Below are positions 15,547-24,178 of a DNA stretch of 52,537 bases, piece after piece. Every line of letters begins with the position of its first letter. Within the stretch, counting starts at the first letter, position 1. This DNA is from an uncultured Alistipes sp. (GTDB lineage: Bacteria > Bacteroidota > Bacteroidia > Bacteroidales > Rikenellaceae), in the NCBI GenBank assembly GCA_900768045.1, contig CAAGBL010000096.1, forward strand, positions 1 through 52,537, in the 5' to 3' direction. The notes below the pieces were generated by a model. It was not told the origin of the DNA and ran no database searches. It worked only from the letters and a program-made list of their open reading frames with translations. The position numbers were made by a program, and so were the translations under genes.

Positions 15547-15661
15547 AATGGGCTTATTGGTCAAAATAATGCTGGAAAATTTGATGTTTTTGGGCCGTGC
15601 GAAGCAGTGTCGGCTGCCCCTTAAATATAAATTAAGACTGACTCATATAATATGATATTAA

Positions 15662-15713
15662 AGTGAAGTGACTCCAAAAGTTTGTATAAAAAAACTTTTG
15701 GAGTCACTTCACT
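15662..15713. repeat. 22-bp perfect inverted repeat (hairpin)
   Basis: Arms 15662-15683 and 15692-15713 match at all 22 positions with an 8-nt loop. It lies 28 bp past the stop of guaD and could stop that transcript, though no T run follows directly on the minus strand. Its length exceeds that of the other terminators in the window. Confidence 0.8.
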
Positions 15714-15740
15714 AAGGGGGCTTTTTTAGTAATATAAATT

Positions 15741-16259
15741 TTAGTATTCAACCTTATCTGTCTTGTTTTGCCACTTTTCGAAGGCGGCCATTGCCTCGTT
15801 GCGCATGAAGTGCTCACAGTGAATCGAGCGGTGGTCGTAGTCGAGGCGTAGCTGGTCGTATATAAACGAATCGTCAAATGCTATGGCGGCGGCGTCACGT
15901 TTGGTGTTGGCATAGCATATACGCTCGATGCCTGCCCAGTAGAGTGCACTAAGGCACATGGGGCAAGGTTCGCATGAGGTGTACACGGTGCAGCCGCTCA
16001 GGTCGAAGGTGTTAAGCTTGCTACATGCGTTACGTATTGCCACTACCTCGGCATGTGCCGTAGGATCGTTGTTTGGCACTACACGGTTTGCGCCCTTGGC
16101 GATTAGCTCGCCATCACGCACTATGACAGCACCAAAGGGACCTCCTCCGCTATCGATATTCTCGATAGAGAGCTCTATTGCCATCTGCATAAATTTCTGG
16201 TCTTCGAGACTATAGTCGGTGCGCTCGGGAAGGCCGTTTTGGGTATCAAACTTTACCAT
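15741..16259 (-). CDS. guaD: guanine deaminase
   Basis: A 172-aa cytoplasmic zinc enzyme of the cytidine/deoxycytidylate deaminase fold. It converts guanine to xanthine and ammonia in purine salvage. Zinc and proton-transfer residues are visible: THAHAE-type motif TAHAEV (HAE at 69-71) and CEPCPMC (96-102). The FDDSFIY block and the C-terminal KVEY ending match the Bacillus GuaD type, in which the C-terminus closes over the active site. The start gives a short N-terminal extension (MVKFDTQNGLPERTD) compared with Bacillus. It lies 71 bp after the eptA-like gene on the same strand and may be transcribed separately. Confidence 0.87.
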   Translation of the reverse strand: MVKFDTQNGLPERTDYSLEDQKFMQMAIELSIENIDSGGGPFGAVIVRDGELIAKGANRVVPNNDPTAHAEVVAIRNACSKLNTFDLSGCTVYTSCEPCPMCLSALYWAGIERICYANTKRDAAAIAFDDSFIYDQLRLDYDHRSIHCEHFMRNEAMAAFEKWQNKTDKVEY

Positions 16260-16330
16260 CGTTATATTGTTTTTATCTCTATGATACTCAATAATTGCGC
16301 CATAAGGCTACTGCCTTTGTTTGCTGATAC

Positions 16331-17878
16331 TTAGTTGTTAAATATATCGTATTCGGCATTATATATCTCGCTATCGACGCTTAGTGAGCTAAGCACGGTG
16401 TGGAATATGTGGTACTGCTCGGCACACTCTATATCCCTTACTGTGCGCTCCGAGTCCGATAGCCACACGATAAATGGTATGTCGAACTGCTCACGTGGTG
16501 CCATCGACTTAGGCATGCCGTGCATGTATAGGTTATTCTCGCCTAACGACTCGCCATGGTCAGATATAAAGAGCAGTGTCGAGCGCCACTCCTTGAGAGA
16601 GCGTAGCTCGTCAATTGCTGTGTGTACGAGGTAGTCGGTGTAGAGAATGGAGTTGTCGTAGGCATTTATCAGCTCCTCATGGTCGGCCTCAGCCATCTCG
16701 ACGGTGGTGCATACGGGGGTAAATACCTCAAACTCCTTGGGGTATTTCTTGTAGTATGTGGGCCCGTGGCTTGTGCTTGTGTGCAACACCACAAATACCT
16801 TATTTTTGTCGCTCGAGGCAATGCGCTCGGCAAGGCCCTCGACGAGTATGCCATCGTAGCGAGCATCAGCCTCAGGGTATCTCTCCTTGAGTGTTGCAAC
16901 CTTCTCTATATTGGCGATGTGTAGTGGAGGTTCGCCCCAGTTACTTGTTCTCCATATTACATCTATGCCATTGCGATATAGGTAGTTAGGGAGTATCTCG
17001 TAGAGCTTGTTTGTGGGCTTGTGGTCTATGATTGCCTTCACGCCCGCTGTGGTATATGTTGCTGCCGACTCGGCGCATAGCACAACAACGCCGTCTTGCG
17101 TTAGCAGTGGGTTTGTTTGGCGCTCATAACCATATAGTGAGAAGTTTTTGCTGCGTGCCGACTCGCCAATAATTAGTACGCACACCTCCTTGTCGTCGTT
17201 CTTTATTGCTGCGTCGGGTAGAGGTATCTCCTTTGCATTTAGGCGCTTCCAGCTATTATAGTAGCGCACGGTATTTACGGTGTACGACCATGGTAGTATT
17301 ATGCTGCCAAGGCGTGGTACGTTGCGGTCAATCCATAGTGTGTTGTTGAGGTTGCCGAGCCCCACAGCGAGTATTACGCCTAATATCGAGAGCGATGTAA
17401 TGCCCACTTGTTTTAGCTTGCCGTAGTTGATTTTGGTCTTAAATAGGCAGATGCAGGGTATGATGCCGAGCAGCACGAAGTATAACACGCCACTTAGCGA
17501 GAAGTAGCCCGAGGCCTCGGAGTAGCGGGTGTTGAATACGTTGCCCATCATCTCGCTTGTTATAAGCACCTCGTAGCTATTTATAAAGTATAGCGCTAAG
17601 GCGTTAAATATTAGGCTTATGGCTATTATTGCTTTGCCTATGCTACGACAAAAGTAGATGAGTAGGTATATCAATAGCGTATGTATCGCAAATATGAGTA
17701 TTGCGATGCTGCAAATGATTATTACGCCATTTGCACCCTGCTCGGTGCTCTCTGCCACGCCCTTAAGTAGTGGTATGTTGTAGCCTACGAGTGTAAATAG
17801 GCTTAGTAGGGCCGAGAATAGAGCTATGTGTATAGGCTTAGAAATGCTCTTGTTTTGCTTGTTGTTTTTCTTGCTCAT
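16331..17878 (-). CDS. phosphoethanolamine transferase (EptA family), inner membrane
   Basis: 515 aa. Five hydrophobic segments (about 17-35, 51-77, 81-105, 127-146, 158-177) precede a periplasmic sulfatase/alkaline-phosphatase-type domain. The domain has VLIIGESARSKNFSLYGYE (metal Glu at 239), a Thr-rich nucleophile region near 274-278 (TYTTAG), HTSTSHGP and SDHGESLGENN with the second metal site, plus a late HGMP motif. The family moves phosphoethanolamine from phosphatidylethanolamine to lipid A or other glycans, which lowers negative charge and raises resistance to cationic peptides. It begins 4 bp after the PHP gene stop, so the two are co-transcribed. The exact acceptor cannot be told. 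Confidence 0.85.
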   Translation of the reverse strand: MSKKNNKQNKSISKPIHIALFSALLSLFTLVGYNIPLLKGVAESTEQGANGVIIICSIAILIFAIHTLLIYLLIYFCRSIGKAIIAISLIFNALALYFINSYEVLITSEMMGNVFNTRYSEASGYFSLSGVLYFVLLGIIPCICLFKTKINYGKLKQVGITSLSILGVILAVGLGNLNNTLWIDRNVPRLGSIILPWSYTVNTVRYYNSWKRLNAKEIPLPDAAIKNDDKEVCVLIIGESARSKNFSLYGYERQTNPLLTQDGVVVLCAESAATYTTAGVKAIIDHKPTNKLYEILPNYLYRNGIDVIWRTSNWGEPPLHIANIEKVATLKERYPEADARYDGILVEGLAERIASSDKNKVFVVLHTSTSHGPTYYKKYPKEFEVFTPVCTTVEMAEADHEELINAYDNSILYTDYLVHTAIDELRSLKEWRSTLLFISDHGESLGENNLYMHGMPKSMAPREQFDIPFIVWLSDSERTVRDIECAEQYHIFHTVLSSLSVDSEIYNAEYDIFNN

Positions 17879-17882
17879 GGAC

Positions 17883-19106
17883 TTAATATTTGTTGCGCCA
17901 TACTCTGCGTAGTGCTACAATTATAGCGCCACACAGTAGTATGATTAGTAGGTTGTAAAGTATTGTAAGTGTGATATTTGTGCTGTGTCCTGAATTTGTG
18001 GTGGGGTAGTCGCCTATGCTCTTGTCATATCGAGCGAAGGGGTTGGTGTATATTACCTCGCCTGAGTCGAAATATATCACGAAGCGTGCGTATGGCTCGT
18101 CGTGAGGTAACCTATATTCTGCCTCGTGCGTATCGCTAATGTCGAGTAGTGTGCGGTGGTCCTGGCCAAATGCTACAATGCGCTTGGCATTCTCCGATAG
18201 CGATAGATATATGGTGTCGCCCCTAACGCCTATGTTGCTGATGCAAGGAATATCGCTATTTTTAGCGTATTTCTCCTCCCAGTTACCATTGCCGTAGTCG
18301 GGCAGTCGCATCGAGTAGTAACCACCCTCCTTGAGTGTCTGTGCTACATCTTTCCAGTCGGCGCTTGGTGTTGCGAGAAGATTGCAGCGACGTGCTATCT
18401 TGTCGCTGCGATCGGGGTAGTGTAGGTCGTCGTTTGCAAGGCCAAATGAGTAGTGACCGGCACTCAGCGCCACGTCCCAATATTGACACTCTGTGGAGTG
18501 TCCGCTGTCAAGCTCAATGATTCTATATCCCGATAGTTTGCGCATTATATCGTCGCTCGTAAGAGGCGTGCGCAATGGGTGGTTTAGCTGTATGAAGTCG
18601 CACTCGTCGAGAAGTAAATCCAACTGCCATTGGCGCTGTGAGGCGAGTATTGGCAGTAGATGGTCAAGGCGCATAACTCGCTCAGTGTCAAAGACTACTT
18701 TGTGGTATTTTAGTAGGTTGTAGCCATGCTCGTATGCCGATACATGTTGCGTGGCTATGGGGTGCTCAGTTATGTAGTTGTGGTTGGTAAATGCCACAAT
18801 GTCGTAGCCGAGTTTTTCGTATGCCTCGAGTGTCTCGTAAGGCGTGTATTCGCACTCGTTTAGTGGGGAGTCGATGCGTGTGTGGGTGTGGAAGTTGGCA
18901 CGTTGCCACACAGTGCCAGAGTCGACATTACGATATGGGTTAAATATGTCGTCTCCGCTAAATGGTTTGGGCTCAGCGAAGTCGTATATCGGGCTTATGC
19001 TTGTGGCTATTATGGCGAATAGGGCTACGAGTAGGAGCGTAGCAAAGCCCCTGCCTATGGCCTTTAATAGGATTCTATATCTGGCGTGTGCTGTCATAAT
19101 CCGCAT
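17883..19106 (-). CDS. membrane-anchored PHP-domain metal-dependent hydrolase
   Basis: About 407 aa. One hydrophobic segment near the N-terminus (about 20-36) and one near the C-terminus (about 378-398) bracket a PHP-type domain: FHTHTRIDS (73-75 HTH), AFTNHNYI (108-110 NHN), QLNHPLR and a late LANDDLH. These His/Asp residues bind metals in PHP phosphoesterases. The catalytic part is probably on the outer face of the inner membrane, next to the EptA-like enzyme made from the same transcript. The ORF is open to a TTG at 19124, but that TTG is part of a possible -7 box, so I use the ATG at 19106; ATG 19097 is an alternative. Substrate unknown. Confidence 0.75.
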   Translation of the reverse strand: MRIMTAHARYRILLKAIGRGFATLLLVALFAIIATSISPIYDFAEPKPFSGDDIFNPYRNVDSGTVWQRANFHTHTRIDSPLNECEYTPYETLEAYEKLGYDIVAFTNHNYITEHPIATQHVSAYEHGYNLLKYHKVVFDTERVMRLDHLLPILASQRQWQLDLLLDECDFIQLNHPLRTPLTSDDIMRKLSGYRIIELDSGHSTECQYWDVALSAGHYSFGLANDDLHYPDRSDKIARRCNLLATPSADWKDVAQTLKEGGYYSMRLPDYGNGNWEEKYAKNSDIPCISNIGVRGDTIYLSLSENAKRIVAFGQDHRTLLDISDTHEAEYRLPHDEPYARFVIYFDSGEVIYTNPFARYDKSIGDYPTTNSGHSTNITLTILYNLLIILLCGAIIVALRRVWRNKY

Positions 19107-19341
19107 AATTGTTCTAGTATACAAAATTACGAAAAAAAACTCAATATGGGCTCATTGCCAAGAAAATTTTGTCGATGTTTGGTTTTATGCGTGATTTGGT
19201 GAAAAATTCGGCAAAACAACCCAAATTACTGCGATGCAACCAAGATTATCAATAATTGGTAAAAATTTCCATTACCTAATAGTGTGGATTTAGGTATTCC
19301 TGATATTGGTGCAAATATCTTCAATAAGGTGTTTGCGCCCC

Positions 19342-19417
<76 letters not shown>

Positions 19418-19475
19418 GCGCGAAAAAATGTTGATATTTTTAAAAATTTATGATAAATCATAAGAAAAATTTTCG

Positions 19476-19483
19476 TATATTTG
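19476..19483 (+). promoter_or_regulatory. -7 box of the fimbrial operon
   Basis: TATATTTG matches TAnnTTTG. The expected -33 region has only TTTATG, so the promoter is weak without help, which fits dependence on an activator or on upstream spacing. Confidence 0.55.
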
Positions 19484-19526
19484 TGCCAGATTATTCCCAT
19501 TCTGCTAATAATATCGATGATCCGAA

Positions 19527-20801
19527 ATGTTGGTTAGGACTATATATCGAGCAGCTTTGTTGCTGGTGATGGTGCTAACGCCCTTATTCTCAATGGCTAA
19601 GGGTGTTGATATTTCGTGTCGTATTACATCGGATTCGCTATTCAGAATGGACTTTAGGTGGGATAGCAGTGTCATCGACGAGGACTATCGCAACAACCGC
19701 ACCATTTTTACTTCGCTCGACAAAACCATCAAATCACTCGATATCGAGAGTATCGACTCCGTTGTTATCGTTGCTAAGGCATCGCCCGAGGGTGTGCTCG
19801 AGCACAACAACGCCTTGGCTCGTCGTCGAGCGAGCGCCATGCGTCGCTATGTGAGTGACAGGTATCCCAAACTTGTGCCTCTGCTCAAGGTTCGTGCCGA
19901 GGGCGAGTCGTGGGAAGAGCTTCGCTCATGTGTTGTGAGCGATGATGTTATGTCGCAACAGGAGAAGCAGCGTGTGCTTCGCATTCTCGACAACGAAACC
20001 ATCTCTATAGGTACTCGTAAGTGGCGTTTGGAGCGTGATGCACGCTATGGCTACCTCTACCGAACCTACTATCCAATTTTGCGTAACTCGACACTTTTAG
20101 TCATCTATGTCGATGGCGAGCCAGTGATGCCTATTGCTCTGAACAACCCTCTAACCCCCGAGATGAGGCCTCGTAAGCTCGCACTCGCTGCAGTTGAGCC
20201 GGTGGTTGTTCCGGTGCATGATGCTGAGGTTCCAGCCACAAGGCGTGATACGGTGCTCTTTGCTCTCAAGACAAATATGCTCTACGACGCCCTCACAGTG
20301 CTAAATGCCGAGTTGGAGGTGCCTATCTCTCGCCACTTCTCGTTGGCTGTTGAGTATCTATTCCCATGGTGGGAGCGCAACAATAAGTATTGCTTGCAGT
20401 ACTTGGAGCTTGGCTTCGAGGGTAGATATTGGTTTAGAAACAATGTGCATAAAGCCGATAGGCTTGGTGGCCATTTCCTTGGTCTTTATGGTATGTCGGC
20501 GATGTACGACATTCAGAACGACTACGATCCCGCATATCAGGGCGAGCTATGGTCGACAGGTCTAACCTACGGCTACGCTATGCGTGTGGGTAAGCAGAAG
20601 CGCATTAGTCTTGAGTTTTCTCTATCTGTGGGTTATCTATCTACTGGCTACCGCAACTACTTCCCTGCCGACAACTACGACGAGCTCTATATCAATAAGC
20701 TAAACATCGGTCGCCTGCGCTACTTTGGCCCTACAAAGCTCAAGGTGTCGCTCGTCGTGCCTATAAACATCGGTTATAATAAGAGAGGAGGTAGCCGATG
20801 A
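19527..20801 (+). CDS. DUF3575 protein with OmpA-like N-terminal region
   Basis: 424 aa with a signal peptide (cleavage near SMAKG). Residues about 70-115 (VIVAKASPEG, NALARRRASAMRRYV) look like an OmpA-type peptidoglycan-binding core. Residues about 240-424 (TVLFALKTNMLYDALTVLNA, EVPISRHFSL, EYLFPWW) are the DUF3575 beta-barrel-like domain. This family is regularly the first gene of Bacteroidetes fimbrial operons. It probably acts as an outer-membrane, cell-wall-linked assembly component; no direct evidence of activity exists in the sequence. The stop overlaps the next start by 4 bp (ATGA), so translation is coupled. Confidence 0.85.
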   Translation: MLVRTIYRAALLLVMVLTPLFSMAKGVDISCRITSDSLFRMDFRWDSSVIDEDYRNNRTIFTSLDKTIKSLDIESIDSVVIVAKASPEGVLEHNNALARRRASAMRRYVSDRYPKLVPLLKVRAEGESWEELRSCVVSDDVMSQQEKQRVLRILDNETISIGTRKWRLERDARYGYLYRTYYPILRNSTLLVIYVDGEPVMPIALNNPLTPEMRPRKLALAAVEPVVVPVHDAEVPATRRDTVLFALKTNMLYDALTVLNAELEVPISRHFSLAVEYLFPWWERNNKYCLQYLELGFEGRYWFRNNVHKADRLGGHFLGLYGMSAMYDIQNDYDPAYQGELWSTGLTYGYAMRVGKQKRISLEFSLSVGYLSTGYRNYFPADNYDELYINKLNIGRLRYFGPTKLKVSLVVPINIGYNKRGGSR

Positions 20802-21832
20802 GAGTATTTAGATTTATAGTTGTGCTACTCTGCGCTCTCGTGCTTGTTACGGGTTGTCATCGTCGTCCTCTTCTCGAGCCCGACCACCGTGCTATGCTTA
20901 AGGTTAAGGTTAGGTACGACGGCATCAAGAATGTCACCACGGGAATATATAACGACAAGATTGCTGTTCCCGAGTTCCATACCGACGTATTGCGTGTCTT
21001 GTTCTATAACGAGGCGGGTAGCCGCATCCTCTCTGAGGGCTTCATCACAGAGCGAGAGGTAGATGCAGATGGCAACGATATTGTTATGGGTAATGTGATG
21101 TTGGCTCCTGGCAACTATCGTGTGTTGGCCTATAACTTCGACACCCCGGGCACCTTTATCCGCAACGAGCAGCGTTGGGAGGGTATCACGGCATTTACCG
21201 ACGAGATTCCCGAGTCGAAATATCGTAGCTTGCGTGGCCGAGCTGTCGACAACGAGTATATCTACTACGAGCCCGACCACCTCTTCGTGGCACGTGATGC
21301 CGACCTATATGTCGAGGCACATAGCGACACTAAGGTTATCGAGATGGAGGCTAACACCATTATTGATACCTATTACGTGCAGATACGTGTGAAGAACATG
21401 GAGTATGCTGCAAGTGCTACGGCTGTGCTCTCGGGTCTTTCGTCCACAAATGCCATAGGTGCAAATACCCGTCACGATGACGAGTCTACAGCGCTATATA
21501 TCGAGATGCAGAAGAGCACCGATGAGCGTATCGAAGATGAGAATAAAGATGTGTTGTGTGGCGTCTTCAACACCTTCGGTCGTATCGAGGGTGTGCCCAG
21601 TGACCTGCATATCACCTTCCAGGCACTCACCCGTGAGGGCGAATATGCCGAGAAGACAATAGATATGACCCCTGTCTTCCTTAGCGAGGATGCCCGTGAG
21701 CGTCATTGGCTGCTTATCGACGAGGTGTGGGAGTTGCCCGTGCCTATCAATCCTCCAGGCAGTGGCGGTGGTGGCTTCTCGCCCGAGGTTGACGACTGGG
21801 ACAACGAGGAGGTAATAGTTCCGATTTCATAA
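20798..21832 (+). CDS. DUF5119 lipoprotein of the fimbrial operon
   Basis: 344 aa. Lipobox LVTGC with mature start CHRRPLLEPDH, which is characteristic of DUF5119, a family that occurs between DUF3575 and fimbrillin genes. Two beta-sandwich-like halves are likely (about 35-180 and 180-320), as in FimB/Mfa2 anchors. The C-terminus is Gly/Pro-rich (NPPGSGGGGFSPEV) and acidic. A role in anchoring or length control of the fimbria is inferred from family and position. Confidence 0.83.
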   Translation: MRVFRFIVVLLCALVLVTGCHRRPLLEPDHRAMLKVKVRYDGIKNVTTGIYNDKIAVPEFHTDVLRVLFYNEAGSRILSEGFITEREVDADGNDIVMGNVMLAPGNYRVLAYNFDTPGTFIRNEQRWEGITAFTDEIPESKYRSLRGRAVDNEYIYYEPDHLFVARDADLYVEAHSDTKVIEMEANTIIDTYYVQIRVKNMEYAASATAVLSGLSSTNAIGANTRHDDESTALYIEMQKSTDERIEDENKDVLCGVFNTFGRIEGVPSDLHITFQALTREGEYAEKTIDMTPVFLSEDARERHWLLIDEVWELPVPINPPGSGGGGFSPEVDDWDNEEVIVPIS

Positions 21833-21922
21833 CATAAAAACAGATAACTATAGAGAAAACAAAACAATTAACAAACCAAAATTTATAAACAATTAATTAT
21901 TAACACACTAACAATTAACATT

Positions 21923-23020
21923 ATGAAAAAGTTTTTCTTGTTGGCAGCAATGGTGGGTGTAGCACTCACAGGCTGTATGAAGAACGAGGTGTACGTACCT
22001 AAGTGCGACACTCCTATCTCATTCGAGGTAGCTAATTACGTAGCACAGACACGTGCTAGCGGTGAATTTAGCACAACAGAGACATTTGGTGTTAACGCAT
22101 GGTCACGTGATGCTGCTGCATCTTCATCTGTCCAGATGATGACTAATGAGGTTGTATCTTACACAGATAGCAAGTGGAAAACAGCAACTACTTACTACTG
22201 GCCTATCAATGGTACTGTTGACTTCATCGCTTACTATCCTACATCAGTTGTGCCAACAATCGTTTATGACTATGACGGTGCTGATACTTACACTTACACT
22301 GACTACACTGTTGGAAGTGTAGATTTGATGTATGCTGATAAGGCTATCCGTTTCAGCAAAAACAATACTGCTGCTGAGAATGACACTGCGCTTGGTTATG
22401 ATCCTGGTGCTTATGGCTTCGAGGGTGTTCCTACACTTTTCCGTCACGCTTTGGCAAAGGTTAACTTCAAGGTTCAGAATGGTCTGCCTACTGATGGCGT
22501 TTACTCTTACGACATCAAGGTTAACAAAATCACTTTGAAAGTTTACAACCAGGGTTCTGTAACTCTCAAAAACAATGGTATAACAGCTGCTTCACGTGGT
22601 ACTTGGACAACACTTCCTGCTGGCAATGTTTGGACTCCAACCGATGCTAATGCACTTGTAGATCTTACTTGGGCTGACACATCATTAACTCTTTCTGACG
22701 GCACTGCAAAAGATTACGCTACACGTACACAGTATGTTCTTCCACAGGCACTCGTTGCTGGCAAGCAGACAATTGCTGTTGACTATACTGTTACTCAGTA
22801 TCAGACTATCAATATCGGTGGCACACCAACTAAGACTAAGATTAGTGAGCAGAATTATACCCCAGCCGCATTTGATTTGGAGGGCTTGACACTTGATAGC
22901 TGGCAGATGAACAAGAATATCACTTATACTATCACATTGTCTTCAATCGGTACTCAGATCCTCTTCGCGCCTGCTGTTGAGGAGTGGGTTGATGCTGATG
23001 ATTCACTTATTATCCACTAA
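21923..23020 (+). CDS. fimbrillin-family lipoprotein, probable major subunit
   Basis: 365 aa. Lipobox ALTGC with mature CMKNEVY. A QTRAS site about 28 residues after the Cys fits the arginine-directed processing by gingipain-like proteases that exposes the assembly strand in P. gingivalis FimA/Mfa1. PTLFRHALAKVNFKVQNG (about 172-190) is a hallmark of the Mfa-like_1 fold. An A-rich 90-bp leader without a hairpin precedes the ATG, and the codon choice is more even than in the neighbours; both suggest high expression. The gene ends just before a cluster of hairpins, as expected when one subunit must outnumber the others. Confidence 0.87.
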   Translation: MKKFFLLAAMVGVALTGCMKNEVYVPKCDTPISFEVANYVAQTRASGEFSTTETFGVNAWSRDAAASSSVQMMTNEVVSYTDSKWKTATTYYWPINGTVDFIAYYPTSVVPTIVYDYDGADTYTYTDYTVGSVDLMYADKAIRFSKNNTAAENDTALGYDPGAYGFEGVPTLFRHALAKVNFKVQNGLPTDGVYSYDIKVNKITLKVYNQGSVTLKNNGITAASRGTWTTLPAGNVWTPTDANALVDLTWADTSLTLSDGTAKDYATRTQYVLPQALVAGKQTIAVDYTVTQYQTINIGGTPTKTKISEQNYTPAAFDLEGLTLDSWQMNKNITYTITLSSIGTQILFAPAVEEWVDADDSLIIH

Positions 23021-23030
23021 AAACACCATG

Positions 23031-23093
23031 AGCAGTCTAACTGCTTAGTTTTGGATATGGAGGATTGAAACCCTCCATATCCCCTAAGAGGGG
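23031..23093 (+). promoter_or_regulatory. three tandem hairpins between fimbrillin genes
   Basis: Stems at 23031-23036/23040-23045 (6 bp), 23053-23063/23072-23082 (11 bp, perfect) and 23081-23085/23089-23093 (5 bp). The last two share bases 23081-23082, so they compete. No T run follows, so this is better read as an RNA stability or processing element, or a leaky terminator, than as a full stop. Confidence 0.6.
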
Positions 23094-23116
23094 AAAACGC
23101 CCTCGGAAAAATAAGT

Positions 23117-24172
23117 ATGAAGAGATTTATACCTATATATATTATAATAGCACTCCTCGCTGCTTCGTGTGGCAGGGAGCCCGAGGTTGTGACACCTGTA
23201 GCACCTGCCGAGATTAGCTTCGATGTTGAGAGTATCGACGGCAGTAGAGCAACGCTAATTGACGATCCTACCAGCGCTACATTCCGTGCCAACTCTTTCC
23301 GAGTATTTGCCGAGCATACGCCCGTGGGCGGTACACCTCAGGATGTCTTCAACGATGTATATGTGTCGTATGATGGTAATCTTACGGGTTGGAACTACCC
23401 TGCCCCATACAAGGAGTGGGCTCTTAATGGCGACTATGTCTTTCGTGCCTTCTGGCCATCATCAACAATGGTTGAGGGTACGGCAACAACATCGTCACTT
23501 GTGTTGCAGTATAGTACGGCGATAAACAACGACGATATGATGGTGGCATACTACGCATGTCCTACGCTCAATCCCGATAACTATGGCCGTCCACGCTACG
23601 TGGTATTGCGCTTCTACCACACACTATCGGCTGTGCGTGTAGCATTCAAGATTGGCGAGCAAGCACAAGCAAACTACAAGGTAAAGGAGGTCTACTTTAC
23701 ATCGGTATATCGTATTGGCTCACTGCAATATACGCAGACCGAGAATAAAGCCATAGACCTTAGCTACTGGACAGGAATGCTACGTGCCGAGAACGACGAG
23801 TATTCGACCGACAAGGTGCGCCGATGGGTTGATGGCGACGAGGGTGTGACGGGCGATGTGCCTAAGACCACCGACGACAGCATGCCTCAGTATCTCTACC
23901 TGCCATGGCAATTTATGATACCTCAGTCGCTCGAGGTGGGCTATGGCGAGTTAAAACCTGGTGTTCATGTGGTTGTGGAGGCTACGCTTGGCGGTGAGAC
24001 AACAACCGAGAGCAAGGAGCTTACATTACCTCTGCCAGCGGGCTTGGATAAGTGGGAGCCAGGAAAGCGATATACCTACACCATATCGTTGCAGCCAAAC
24101 ATGTTCGATATATCGGTGCAGACAACACCATGGGACGAGGTTGACGCCGTAGTACCTGATATCATTTTCTAA
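23117..24172 (+). CDS. fimbrillin-family lipoprotein, probable minor subunit
   Basis: 351 aa. Lipobox LLAASC, mature CGREPEVVT. The fimbrillin signature is present: DGSRATLI near the N-terminus (an Arg processing site), VLRFYHTLSAVRVAFKIGEQ (about 170-190) and a C-terminal YTYTISLQPNMFDISVQTTPWD. This is the Mfa-like_1 fold. It follows the hairpin cluster and is likely to be made in smaller amounts than the gene before it. It is 6 bp from the next gene. Confidence 0.85.
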   Translation: MKRFIPIYIIIALLAASCGREPEVVTPVAPAEISFDVESIDGSRATLIDDPTSATFRANSFRVFAEHTPVGGTPQDVFNDVYVSYDGNLTGWNYPAPYKEWALNGDYVFRAFWPSSTMVEGTATTSSLVLQYSTAINNDDMMVAYYACPTLNPDNYGRPRYVVLRFYHTLSAVRVAFKIGEQAQANYKVKEVYFTSVYRIGSLQYTQTENKAIDLSYWTGMLRAENDEYSTDKVRRWVDGDEGVTGDVPKTTDDSMPQYLYLPWQFMIPQSLEVGYGELKPGVHVVVEATLGGETTTESKELTLPLPAGLDKWEPGKRYTYTISLQPNMFDISVQTTPWDEVDAVVPDIIF

Positions 24173-24178
24173 CGCAGA

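Larger units (their letters stand above)
15384..15740. other. intergenic region with the island's right end and a long hairpin
   Basis: Holds the end of the island, the distal 71-bp repeat (15476-15546), then AT-rich DNA with a 22-bp perfect hairpin (15662-15713). No gene is seen. The C-rich run at 15471-15480 touches the repeat. Confidence 0.6.

Noticed and set aside
15594..15620. GC-rich partial inverted repeat (GGGCCG...CGGCTGCCC)
   Set aside because: The pairing is imperfect and short, with no T run; not called as a terminator.
20825..21280. 151-aa minus-strand open frame inside the DUF5119 gene
   Set aside because: Antisense of a well-supported gene with no features of its own.
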